DNA of 53,700 bases from IMG/VR virus record IMGVR_UViG_3300037504_000611, positions 1-53,700 of that record; one strand, written 5' to 3'. Position numbers and translations under genes: made by a program. Of the stretch, positions 17,493 through 25,791 are shown piece after piece. This stretch comes from a virus. A model generated the notes under the pieces. That model saw only the letters and a program-made list of their open reading frames with translations, did no database searches and was not told where the DNA came from. The first letter of the stretch is position 1; each line of letters opens with the position of its first letter.

Positions 17493-17875
17493 GCAACTAC
17501 GAGGCGTTTTTTACATTTACGGACCCCACAGACGGCACCACATCGTTGCGTGCATACTATGGCGAGATAGCAGCCACAGACCGCGCAGAGTGGGAACCGG
17601 GAGTAGAATGGGAACTGCTGCGATTTATCGGCACAAATCAGGCCAGTGCGCATGTCTATCATCAACAATATATCCTGACGCAGGAGATAGTGATCGGAGA
17701 CCAGGCCAGCTATGATAATCTTGCACTGGCCCACCAGTTCAAACCGTCGGGGACATGGCAATACGCCGGAGAGGCTTTTACTAGCGTGATTATTGACGCA
17801 TTCCAGGTGCCGCGCCGCCAGGATTGCGACGGTGTGTGGCGCGGCACGATTGTGTGGAGGAGGTTGGCGGGATGA
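17489..17875 (+). CDS. Minor tail protein, possible distal-tail component
   Basis: The 128-residue product begins in an ATGA overlap with the tape measure and ends in another ATGA overlap with the tail-hub gene. It appears beta-rich (TSLRAYYGEI, VIIDAFQVPRR). In siphoviruses the gene after the tape measure encodes the distal tail protein, but this one is short for that family. The assignment is positional. Confidence 0.5.
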   Translation: MSNYEAFFTFTDPTDGTTSLRAYYGEIAATDRAEWEPGVEWELLRFIGTNQASAHVYHQQYILTQEIVIGDQASYDNLALAHQFKPSGTWQYAGEAFTSVIIDAFQVPRRQDCDGVWRGTIVWRRLAG

Positions 17876-20800
17876 CCTGGCCAGATAGAGACACATACGT
17901 CTACAAGCTGCGCTGCTGGATAGGAGGCGTGCAGTACGCTCTCGCGTCGTTCCCGGCGCGGCGCATCCAGCTTGGGCAGCGGACTACCTGCAGTCTGGAA
18001 CTCACCTCCTCTGTTCCTGGCGCCAATACACCGCAGCCGGTGCGGGTTGATGTCGGGTTGCTGATTGGCGGGTCTGTCACCTGGTATCGATTCGTCACAG
18101 GCTATTTTGTTCATGATCAGACGCGGGGCGGCCCGCAGGCGTGGCGCGGGATTGTCATTGACTGTATGTGGAAACTTGAACAGGCATTGCAGTCAGATAT
18201 AACGTGGTCCAGCACACCCGTCGAAACCGCGCTGCTGGACCTGTTGCAGCGCGCTGGCCTGGACGATAGCGAGATCGGGTTTCTGTTCGCGCCGGGGTCC
18301 GTTTGGAACCTGGGCAATTTTGAGGACATTGTCATTGAGGCAGGCGAGCAGATACGCGGCATTTTTGATCGTGTGCTGGAGCACGCCGGATTGACGTTTT
18401 TCGTCAATGCGGGCGGCGCGGTCAATGTGGTACCGGATGTGTCCATTCCATCGCAGGACGGATCACCGGTTTTTGCCAGCGGCGTTGCGAATGGGTTTGA
18501 ACTCCCTGCTGACACAATAGGCTTTGCCGCGCCGGAACGGCTGTGGACTGATTGGCAGGCTGTCATTATCGAGTACACAGCCACCGGTCCATTGCGCAGC
18601 GACGGGTTTCAACCAAACGCCACGGTTGCCACGAGCATCCTGGACGACGGCGTCGCCGATGGTCGGCAATTTCCGTATTTCCAGACCACGGCGGTTTGCG
18701 AGGCCAGAGGCAGGCAGGTAATACGGCGCTCTGCTGCTCGCACTCGCTCGATCACATTCCAGACCAATTTGCAACCGCTCATCTATCCCTGGCAATCGTG
18801 CAAAATCATCTCGCCCGAGATAGACCTGGACACCGAAACAGGCATCGTTATTCGCAGCAGCGCCAATGACGGCGGGCTGACGACATTTATCGCCGCGTTG
18901 GGCCCGTCTCTTGTGGCAACTGATACCGATATACAGCCTGTGGAGGGAGAGGATGCAGGGGAGGGCGGCACCGGCGGGCTGGGGGACGGAGGGCTGGACC
19001 CGGTCACGGGAGAAATCGCCGGAGTTGAACCGATTGCCAGTATTACTACCACAATAGACGTGGAGCCGCTCTCGGGCAGCGGGAGTATCGCGTATGTGTT
19101 TGCAGATGGGTCGCAATCGCTCAGCAACAACGGCGGCACATTGACCTATTCCTGGACCGCTACTCCCGGCAGCGGGAGCGTCTCTCCCAGCACATCCACA
19201 GAGGTCAGTCCCCTGTTCAAATTCGACACCCTGACTGGCTCTACGCTGGCGCTGACTGTTGCTGAGAGCACAGACCCCACACTGACGAACACCCTGACCA
19301 TAGAACTGGACGGGCCGGATATAGAAGAGTTCACGCGAGTAGTGCAATACGCGCTCGCGGACGGTACCTGGGGCGTAGAGTACAGCACGCAGGCTGGACC
19401 AGCAGAATACACCTCAGACATCCCTGGCGCAACGTTTGATTGCGTTGGCGTGCCACGCTACAACGAGCAAGGGAAGCTGTGGGCGCTGTTTTCAAGCGGC
19501 CTCAACACAGCGCTCTATCGGCGCGAGCCGTCTGATTTTTCGCAGTTCCCTGAGTTTATAGACGCCACAAACTCAGGCGAACAGGGCACCACCTGGCTTG
19601 GAGTGCCGAGCGATATTTTTGTCGGCGAACCGTTTGTAAACGAGCAACTGCTGAACCTCGTACTGGTAGGACTGAGGCAGCCTGTCACTGGCGGGTTCGC
19701 CTATGTTGTCCTCTACAGCACCAATGCCACCGCAGACGTGCCCACATTCCAGCGGAGCGCAGCGTTGCCCACAATCACCGCAACGGCAAGCGTTAATTTT
19801 GGCGCCGTGTTCGTGAGCGCGTACGATAGCAACAGGTTCACAGTATGTGTGGGGCGGTATCTGTTCGAGTCCACCAACCGGGGAAACTCGTGGACTATCG
19901 GCATTACGAACCCTGACGCCAACGCGGTTGCTGAGGATCTGGCGATTGCGCCCTGGGGCACTGCGTGCGTGTTTTCCAATGTGGCCACCGATGCGAACCG
20001 GGTGCGGTTTACCGATGCGAGCCTGTCAGTTGACTGGTCGGGAGTTGTCACCACCGGCATGGAGATGCAAACCATCACGCCACTGCTCGCCAGGGAAGGC
20101 TACAAGGTCGGGAGCAACGACGGGAGTGTATTCCTGTTGCTTTTGTCGGGCTCTGTGTTCACCGCTACTGACATAGCACAAATCAGCAGCGGGAATATAT
20201 TCCGCGGCGTGCGAGATGGCGAGATACCTCTCGCGTTTTTCGCCTCAGACGGAGGCGTCTACAAACAGGCCAACGACGACTCCACACTGGAGAAAATAGT
20301 TAACGGAGACGCCGTGTCGGTGGGGTATGGGGGCATAGGACTGCCCCAACTCAAGCCTGGCATTGAGGTGGTGATAGGCGACAATGACGGCAATGTCTGG
20401 TATTACAATCAGACAGCAGGGTGGCAAAAACAGGTGGTCACGACATCGGGCGTACGCATACGCGAGGTTGTCGCAAACCCATTCAACCCCGATGAGTGGA
20501 TAGCCGTCGGACAGGACGGGGTCCATTACACCAACGACACCGGGAGCACATGGACACAACTGGTAACCGCTTCAGGTACAAGGGATTTCCTCTCGGCGTC
20601 GTTTCACGATTTCGTAGATGGCGCCTGGATGGCGTCAGGCCAGGACGGAAACATTAGAACTGGCACAAACAATGGGCCAGTAACCACCGTGAACAACACG
20701 CTCGGTTGGCAAAACTCGCGCACTATTTTTTGTGTGTCAGGCACAGGAACCGACTGGATACTGGCCGGAGTCCAATCGGGACTGGGCATCGAATTCGGAT

Positions 20801-21390
20801 TGAACACGCATACCGCTACTGGTGTGTCGCTCATTGTCAACAATAAACGCGATGGCGGGCTAGGGCGCGGCACCGCATTCATTGATCGTAGGCCAGGAGA
20901 CAGCCGCGTCATTATTGGTACGGCACGCGCAAGTGCTTCTATTGGGTATTATGTCGTCAAGGACTACAATGTTGACGATCTCATCCTCTACGATGATGAG
21001 TTGAGCACTGGCAATTATTGGAACACATTCGCCAAAGACGGGCTGTACAAATCGGGGGAAAACCTGGACCAGGTGCGGTTTTACTCCTCTCCCCTCACTG
21101 TGCCTCCTTCCTCTCCCCTCGTGCCTATTGATTACCCCGCGTTTACCCTGGTCACGCCAGAGATAAGCGGCACCGTGGGCGCGATACGTGCCGCGCGCCA
21201 GTCCAGAGAGACAATCAAAACACTCGCATGCCGTCGCATATCGGCAAACGAGGCGCTCAATCGCGATTGCCTGGTATTCACCGAGGATGTGGGAGCCTGG
21301 CAAATCCTGACGGGCCCGCAGGTGAGTGACGGACTAGCTAACGGGGGGGACCTGGAAAATAATATCGAGTGCATTCTGAGGCTGACATGA
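17872..21390 (+). CDS. Tail hub/tail-associated protein with PKD-like and beta-propeller domains
   Basis: I start it at ATG 17872 (GGAGGAGG at 17856-17863, ATGA overlap). The 1172-residue product has an N-terminal part (to about 360) resembling tail-hub (gp27-like) proteins, including AGEQIRGIFDRVLEHAGLTFFVNAGG. A Gly-rich linker (about 365-385) follows, then a PKD/Ig-like domain (about 400-480; LTYSWTATPGSGSVSPS). Next comes a propeller with Asp-box-like repeats such as FESTNRGNSWTIG and YTNDTGSTWTQLV (about 500-1040), and a short C-terminal domain. It probably forms the tip hub and contacts the host surface. The propeller resembles that of the tail-tube protein. Confidence 0.7.
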   Translation: MTWPDRDTYVYKLRCWIGGVQYALASFPARRIQLGQRTTCSLELTSSVPGANTPQPVRVDVGLLIGGSVTWYRFVTGYFVHDQTRGGPQAWRGIVIDCMWKLEQALQSDITWSSTPVETALLDLLQRAGLDDSEIGFLFAPGSVWNLGNFEDIVIEAGEQIRGIFDRVLEHAGLTFFVNAGGAVNVVPDVSIPSQDGSPVFASGVANGFELPADTIGFAAPERLWTDWQAVIIEYTATGPLRSDGFQPNATVATSILDDGVADGRQFPYFQTTAVCEARGRQVIRRSAARTRSITFQTNLQPLIYPWQSCKIISPEIDLDTETGIVIRSSANDGGLTTFIAALGPSLVATDTDIQPVEGEDAGEGGTGGLGDGGLDPVTGEIAGVEPIASITTTIDVEPLSGSGSIAYVFADGSQSLSNNGGTLTYSWTATPGSGSVSPSTSTEVSPLFKFDTLTGSTLALTVAESTDPTLTNTLTIELDGPDIEEFTRVVQYALADGTWGVEYSTQAGPAEYTSDIPGATFDCVGVPRYNEQGKLWALFSSGLNTALYRREPSDFSQFPEFIDATNSGEQGTTWLGVPSDIFVGEPFVNEQLLNLVLVGLRQPVTGGFAYVVLYSTNATADVPTFQRSAALPTITATASVNFGAVFVSAYDSNRFTVCVGRYLFESTNRGNSWTIGITNPDANAVAEDLAIAPWGTACVFSNVATDANRVRFTDASLSVDWSGVVTTGMEMQTITPLLAREGYKVGSNDGSVFLLLLSGSVFTATDIAQISSGNIFRGVRDGEIPLAFFASDGGVYKQANDDSTLEKIVNGDAVSVGYGGIGLPQLKPGIEVVIGDNDGNVWYYNQTAGWQKQVVTTSGVRIREVVANPFNPDEWIAVGQDGVHYTNDTGSTWTQLVTASGTRDFLSASFHDFVDGAWMASGQDGNIRTGTNNGPVTTVNNTLGWQNSRTIFCVSGTGTDWILAGVQSGLGIEFGLNTHTATGVSLIVNNKRDGGLGRGTAFIDRRPGDSRVIIGTARASASIGYYVVKDYNVDDLILYDDELSTGNYWNTFAKDGLYKSGENLDQVRFYSSPLTVPPSSPLVPIDYPAFTLVTPEISGTVGAIRAARQSRETIKTLACRRISANEALNRDCLVFTEDVGAWQILTGPQVSDGLANGGDLENNIECILRLT

Positions 21391-22742
21391 GCAACTCACG
21401 GTCCGATTATCTAATGGAGCGACTGCGGCAATTTACCACCGCGAACGATAATAACACACTCGTCCTGGCTGAGCAGCGCGCTGCAACCATTGCGAACACT
21501 ATCGGCATAAATTTAATAAACGAGGATAATATGGTCAATGGAGATGCGGCAGGGAGGCGGCAGGTCGTTGAACCAACAACGCTATACGATTTTCAGCATG
21601 AGTACGACCAGCAACCGGTCACTGAGGAAACACTGGCCACCGGATCGGGGAACACAGCAACGCACAACGCCAATGAGGCAGCGGTGGACATGACGACAGG
21701 GGGCACTGCTACAGGCCGCGTAGTCAGGCAATCCAGGCAATACATACGCTATCAGCCGGGCCGGGCACAACTCATTCTCTGCACCGGTGTGATGGGTGCG
21801 GCGACCGAAAATATCACCCAGCGCATTGGGTACTACGACGACAACAACGGGGTGTTTTTTGAGCAAACGGCAACCGATGTCGCAGTTGTCGTGCGCTCTA
21901 ATACATCTGGCAGCGTTGTGGACACGCGCGTTGCGCAGGCCAGTTGGAACCAGGATGTACTGGACGGCACCGGACCGTCTGGCGTAACACTAGACCTGAC
22001 GAAAAATCAGGTGTTCGTGATCGATTTTCTCTGGCTTGGCACCGCACAGGTACGCTATGGGTTCTACCTGGAGAGCAATACGGGCGATTTCGGCCTGAAA
22101 TGGGCGCACGAGGCGTATTATACCAATACGCAAACGGTGTCTTTTATGCGCACGGCAAATCTCCCCGTTCGTTACGAATTGGTGAATGACACAACGCCGG
22201 TGGCGTTCACGATGAAGGAAATTTGTTCGAGTGTTATCAGTTGGGGGGGCTTCGAGAGCGATCGTGCATTGCCGTTCGCTGCCAGCAATCAGGCGACGTC
22301 CGTTTCCTGCGGCACAGGCGCGCTTACTGGCACGCTGGCTATTCGAGCAGCGGACACGTTCAACAGTCTGGTTAATCGTGCCGGAATACGACCACGCGGC
22401 CTGAACCTGTTCACTGAATCGAGCGGCATCTACTGGCAATTGGTGTATAATCCCACAGTCACCGGAGGCGCATGGGTGAGCGCTGACGCAAACAGTGCTG
22501 TTGAGTACAATGCCACGCTCACCAGTTTTAGCGGCGGCATCGTTATCGAGATGGGGTATCTCCCGGTGGGGGGCGGTAACCAGGATATTGCACAGTTCGT
22601 CCAGGACATTGCAAGCCGCCTGCCCTACGGACTGGACGCGGCGGCAACAGCCGGGAGCGGTACAACGCTCCTCATTGCAGCGCAGGGATTGGGCGGCACG
22701 GCAGATGTGTATTCGGCCCTGATGTGGGACGAAATAAAATAG
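21387..22742 (+). CDS. Tail-tip structural protein (possible receptor-binding component)
   Basis: The start is ATG 21387, overlapping the hub stop as ATGA. The 451-residue product contains a beta-rich domain of a kind I recall from many environmental phages: QYIRYQPGRAQLILCTGVMG, ITQRIGYYDDNNGVFFE, VFVIDFLWLGTAQVRYGFYL and LPVRYELVND. It is the last long structural gene, after the hub, which fits a distal tip or receptor-binding role. That role is inference from position. Confidence 0.65.
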   Translation: MSNSRSDYLMERLRQFTTANDNNTLVLAEQRAATIANTIGINLINEDNMVNGDAAGRRQVVEPTTLYDFQHEYDQQPVTEETLATGSGNTATHNANEAAVDMTTGGTATGRVVRQSRQYIRYQPGRAQLILCTGVMGAATENITQRIGYYDDNNGVFFEQTATDVAVVVRSNTSGSVVDTRVAQASWNQDVLDGTGPSGVTLDLTKNQVFVIDFLWLGTAQVRYGFYLESNTGDFGLKWAHEAYYTNTQTVSFMRTANLPVRYELVNDTTPVAFTMKEICSSVISWGGFESDRALPFAASNQATSVSCGTGALTGTLAIRAADTFNSLVNRAGIRPRGLNLFTESSGIYWQLVYNPTVTGGAWVSADANSAVEYNATLTSFSGGIVIEMGYLPVGGGNQDIAQFVQDIASRLPYGLDAAATAGSGTTLLIAAQGLGGTADVYSALMWDEIK

Positions 22743-22755
22743 CGGGGGCGCATAG

Positions 22756-22944
22756 ATGCATATTCAGGACATTCGCGACCAGTTACCGCTCAATCACCGA
22801 TGGCACGGCGCAACCATCGGCACACGAGGTCAAACGTGGTTCATCACGCTGCACTACAACGGCCCGGAGGTTCCCGCAGCACGCCAGAGCAGAAGCCGGG
22901 TCAGGATTGTCATCGCTCGGCCCGGCTCATCAGCGCGGCTCTGA
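22756..22944 (+). CDS. Small protein, possibly a truncated amidase-type endolysin
   Basis: The 62-residue product has a segment WFITLHYNGPEVPAA that loosely recalls the first strand of amidase/peptidoglycan-recognition domains (hydrophobics, then H-Y-N/D), but the rest of an enzyme domain is absent and no other frame continues it. It ends 5 bases before a converging minus-strand gene. It may be the remnant of an endolysin or an unrelated small protein. Confidence 0.35.
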   Translation: MHIQDIRDQLPLNHRWHGATIGTRGQTWFITLHYNGPEVPAARQSRSRVRIVIARPGSSARL

Positions 22945-22949
22945 AAGAT

Positions 22950-23306
22950 TTATGTCCTGCCTCCACACACTGCCATCGTGTCATGTGTGTCGATATCTAT
23001 AACAACACGTTCGTCAACGGTGATAGAACAGGTGACCTCATCGGCAGTCTCACTCAGTGCTACCAGAGTTATTTCCGCACCTTCTACAACGTTGTCTAAT
23101 GTGATTGCCCACGGCAACCGAACAAGCCTGCCGTCCTCCATAAAATCTCTGCCCGGTATCTGGTATCCCACCACGGCGGTACCCTCCCCGCTAACGCGGT
23201 ACACAACTCGGTGAGCGGGCACCACCGTTCGTTTTGAAGTTTGGAGATACAATACCCCGCCGAGCAGAACGATAACCAAAATCAATCCATAGATAAGCTT
23301 TCGCAT
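22950..23306 (-). CDS. MmpS-like secreted/membrane-anchored protein
   Basis: The 118-residue product starts with MRKLIYGLILVIVLLGGVLYL, a signal anchor, followed by a beta-sandwich-like part: VVYRVSGEGTAVVGYQIPG, VRLPWAITLDNV, DEVTCSITVDERVVI. This resembles the extracytoplasmic domain of MmpS-type proteins (Actinobacteria and others). It has an AAGGAT ribosome site. It is the last gene of a short minus-strand unit and converges with the tail module. A role in surface interaction or superinfection exclusion is possible but not shown. Confidence 0.6.
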   Translation of the reverse strand: MRKLIYGLILVIVLLGGVLYLQTSKRTVVPAHRVVYRVSGEGTAVVGYQIPGRDFMEDGRLVRLPWAITLDNVVEGAEITLVALSETADEVTCSITVDERVVIDIDTHDTMAVCGGRT

Positions 23307-23318
23307 GTTTTATCCTTG

Positions 23319-23528
23319 CTACGCTTCCACTTCCTGTACTTGCTGCTCCAGAGTCGCCAGCACCAGCCGCCGCACGCACGCGGCGCGGCTCTCTCCAGGC
23401 TGGCGTTCGGCTTCGATGCGTTCAATCTCCTGTGCTGAAAATTTACTGCTCACCGTTCTCAGCCAGGGCTTACCTTTAGGCTTGGGGCCGCTCCCTGGAC
23501 GGCGGCCCCCGCGGGTGTGTCTGGTCAT
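23319..23528 (-). CDS. Small basic DNA-binding-like protein (ribbon-helix-helix type)
   Basis: The N-terminus GGRRPGSGPKPKGKPW is a Gly/Pro/basic arm typical of short DNA-binding proteins. It is followed by TVSSKFSAQEIERIEA, which could form a ribbon-helix-helix, and a second helix (RAACVRRLVLATLEQQ). I use ATG 23528; a TTG lies two codons upstream. It may regulate the adjacent partition or lysogeny genes. Confidence 0.6.
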   Translation of the reverse strand: MTRHTRGGRRPGSGPKPKGKPWLRTVSSKFSAQEIERIEAERQPGESRAACVRRLVLATLEQQVQEVEA

Positions 23529-23537
23529 TTGCAATCG

Positions 23538-23744
23538 TCAATCCACCTGGTCATCGAAGCCGGGTTCTCCGCATTCCCATCCAAACACCAGGTTGTCCTC
23601 GTTGTCACTGTACAGTCCGCCGCTCTGGTCATACCACTGTACCAATTCCAGGTTGTTCTCAACCGCTACGTCGTGTGCTGTTTTGCCATCCGTCATCTGC
23701 GCGTTCAGTGCATCAATTCGTTTCTGCGTCATTACGTTTGCCAT
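23538..23744 (-). CDS. Small acidic protein of unknown function (68 aa)
   Basis: I choose ATG 23744 (MANVMTQ), which has AAAGGA upstream; the frame reaches further upstream but into the promoter at 23787-23815. The product is acidic with a C-terminal NLVFGWECGEPGFDDQVD. No family recognised. It is the first gene after that promoter. Confidence 0.55.
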   Translation of the reverse strand: MANVMTQKRIDALNAQMTDGKTAHDVAVENNLELVQWYDQSGGLYSDNEDNLVFGWECGEPGFDDQVD

Positions 23745-23786
23745 TGTGTGTGTCCTTTCAGTAATGTGTATCCTTAACATGAATAC

Positions 23787-23815
23787 AGTATACACTATTC
23801 AACGCTGTTTGTCAA
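23787..23815 (-). promoter_or_regulatory. Sigma70 promoter, minus strand
   Basis: Read on the minus strand: TTGACA (23815-23810), a 17-bp spacer and TATACT (23792-23787). It lies upstream of the three small genes 23744-22950 and downstream of the FtsK operon. Confidence 0.8.
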
Positions 23816-23847
23816 GGCTTCAGAAAGCCAAATAGGAAGAGTTTTGT

Positions 23848-24000
23848 TCAATCCAGCGTCTTTGCTCGGACGAACCCGCTAATCCGCGCCGCTGCCTCCT
23901 CGGTTCCGGCCCGGTGGCCGTGGCCGTAGCCGAGTCGATACGCGGCGACCAGGAGTGCGAGAAGCACCACCAGCGCTACAATGCCCAGACACTCAATCAT
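23848..24000 (-). CDS. Small membrane protein (50 aa) at the end of the partition operon
   Basis: I choose ATG 24000 (MIECLGIVALVVLL), which overlaps the FtsK-like stop by 8 bases; the frame is open upstream but inside that gene. One membrane helix (about residues 4-21) is followed by a Gly/His-rich turn and a basic tail. It may partner with the membrane-bound translocase encoded before it. Confidence 0.5.
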   Translation of the reverse strand: MIECLGIVALVVLLALLVAAYRLGYGHGHRAGTEEAAARISGFVRAKTLD

Positions 24001-25462
24001 TGCGCACCGCCTCCCGAATGACGGCCTGTGCCTGCTGGCTGGCTTCGGTGTAGCGCCTGCCGTTCCTTGCGCCGCTGATCTCCCTGGCAATCTCTGCAAT
24101 ACTGGCCCCTCCAGCGAACATGTCAAGAACACGGCGCTCTGCTGCGGTATGCGCTTTTACCGAAGTGTTGCCAGCGTCTTGCCGTGGCATCGCTATGTCA
24201 ATGGTTTCCGCCTGCTGGTGCAGGTCGTCCGGCAACAGTCTGGCAATGCCTTCATTGCTGGCGAGTGGCACCCGTGCTAGTGTTGCGCGGGGCGTCGCTG
24301 CGCTGCGCAACAGCACCACGCCCTGGCCGAGTTGCTCTTCATAGGTAAACACGTCACGCTTGGGCATATCCAGCAATCGTACCACGCTATCCGCAGCGCC
24401 GCCGGAATAGTAGCACGAGCGCAGGTTATCCCGCACCTCGCCGGGTGTCTTGAGCACATCCGTGAGCAGGGATTGCGAACTGGTGACAACATACAAAAAG
24501 ACCTTCCGCCCCTCCTGTAGGAGCTTTGCCAGCGTGGCCATCGCCCCTGGCACATTGGCAATAATGGCGGGCAATTCGTCAACGTAGCACACCAGCGGAG
24601 CGCCCCATTTCTCGCCCGCTTCACGCAGGTCATAGCGTCGCCGCATCTCGCTATCCAGCCAGACAAACAGGTCTTGTATGTCGCCTGCCTTACGCGCTGG
24701 GGCCAGCTTCAACCGCCGCGCGATAGGTCGCCAGTCCTCACCCGACTCGGCGTCGAGTTCGGCGAAGTGCGGGTCGGCCAGCACGCACGGCACCTTGCAC
24801 GCTAACAGTTGGGCCAGCAGCAGCCTGCCCGTGTTGCTCTTGCCTCCGCCCGTGTTGCCGACGATGCCCGTGTGCATCAGTGCTGCTGCTGGCACCGTGA
24901 GCGGTTTCCCGTCCTCGCCCAGCCCCAACAGCAGCCGCCTGGGCGACGGCACAAAGTCCAGGTCGGCCAGGTCAATCAATCCAGGCAAACCGGACGCAGG
25001 CTGCTCATCTGGCACGCTCGCGGTATCGCCAGGTATGGCTTTGCTGCTGGTGTGCGGCGCATAGGCAATGTGCGGGGCGTAATGGTGCGCTGGCAAGGCG
25101 TGCTGATACTGGGCTTGTGCAATTAGTACACGCTCTTTGCTGGCAAGCTCCCGCATCGCATAGCGTCGCTCGAAGTTCAGCCCCCGTGCCCAGTTCCACC
25201 CGGCCAACGAGACGAACCCGAACACCGCCAGACTGAAGCCGACCAGGCCAATCACGGCCACCGAAGCCGCGCTTACGAGCACAGCGTCAAACACCGGCTG
25301 CTGGTGCTCCTGCCAGCGCCGCTCCTGCTGGCGTTCCAGCGCCAACATTGCGCGTGCGTGGCTGTTCTCTATCTGGCGGCGCTCTGCTGCCTCAGGGTCC
25401 AGTGTGACTGCCAGGAGCCACACCGCAACGAAGACAACAGACAACGGTATCAGTTTTTCCAT
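23993..25462 (-). CDS. FtsK/HerA-like DNA translocase
   Basis: The 489-residue product (ATG 25462 with an AAGGG site) has two N-terminal hydrophobic segments (about 5-20 and 60-88) and a linker. Its RecA-like motor domain has Walker A GNTGGGKS at 202-209 and Walker B VCYVDE at 291-296. It ends with a Gln-rich, winged-helix-like region (from about 440; SIAEIAREIS) comparable to FtsK gamma. FtsK-type motors move double-stranded DNA across or along the membrane during segregation or conjugation. It lies directly downstream of ParM- and ParR-like genes in one transcription unit, which suggests a role in segregating or transferring the phage replicon. Confidence 0.8.
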   Translation of the reverse strand: MEKLIPLSVVFVAVWLLAVTLDPEAAERRQIENSHARAMLALERQQERRWQEHQQPVFDAVLVSAASVAVIGLVGFSLAVFGFVSLAGWNWARGLNFERRYAMRELASKERVLIAQAQYQHALPAHHYAPHIAYAPHTSSKAIPGDTASVPDEQPASGLPGLIDLADLDFVPSPRRLLLGLGEDGKPLTVPAAALMHTGIVGNTGGGKSNTGRLLLAQLLACKVPCVLADPHFAELDAESGEDWRPIARRLKLAPARKAGDIQDLFVWLDSEMRRRYDLREAGEKWGAPLVCYVDELPAIIANVPGAMATLAKLLQEGRKVFLYVVTSSQSLLTDVLKTPGEVRDNLRSCYYSGGAADSVVRLLDMPKRDVFTYEEQLGQGVVLLRSAATPRATLARVPLASNEGIARLLPDDLHQQAETIDIAMPRQDAGNTSVKAHTAAERRVLDMFAGGASIAEIAREISGARNGRRYTEASQQAQAVIREAVRND

Positions 25463-25494
25463 AGTGTGACCCTTCCAATTGGATAACACGCGTT

Positions 25495-25791
25495 TTATAC
25501 GCTAATCCCCACGTCCCAAAAATCGTCACCGTCGTCGCTCACTGGCGCTGCTGGTGGTGCCTGCTGCCGGGGTTGCGCCAGTGCCGCCAATTCGCGGCGC
25601 AATGCGTCGGAGATCGTATCGCTCTCCAGAACCTTGTGTACTTCTCCGCGATGCTGCTGCACGTCACACCCCAGGCGATACAGCCCCAGGATGATGACCC
25701 CGCGCACGGCAAACGACGGATCGCCATGCGCCAGGATATCCTCACGCAGCGCTTCGGTTACACGAGCGAACAGCATGCCCCGTCGTGTCAT
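25495..25791 (-). CDS. ParR-like adaptor (98 aa) next to the actin gene
   Basis: The ATG overlaps the actin stop (ATGA). The N-terminal half is basic and helical (FARVTEALREDILAHG, VRGVIILGLYRLG), compatible with a ribbon-helix-helix DNA-binding fold. The C-terminus is acidic and ends DDGDDFWDVGISV, like the acidic tail by which ParR proteins contact ParM filaments. I assign it mainly from genetic position, size and this layout; sequence similarity is not evident by eye. Confidence 0.55.
   Translation of the reverse strand: MTRRGMLFARVTEALREDILAHGDPSFAVRGVIILGLYRLGCDVQQHRGEVHKVLESDTISDALRRELAALAQPRQQAPPAAPVSDDGDDFWDVGISV

Noticed and set aside
18463-19347. 294-codon minus-strand frame
   Set aside because: Shadow of the tail-hub gene; codon composition and lack of a start signal argue against it.
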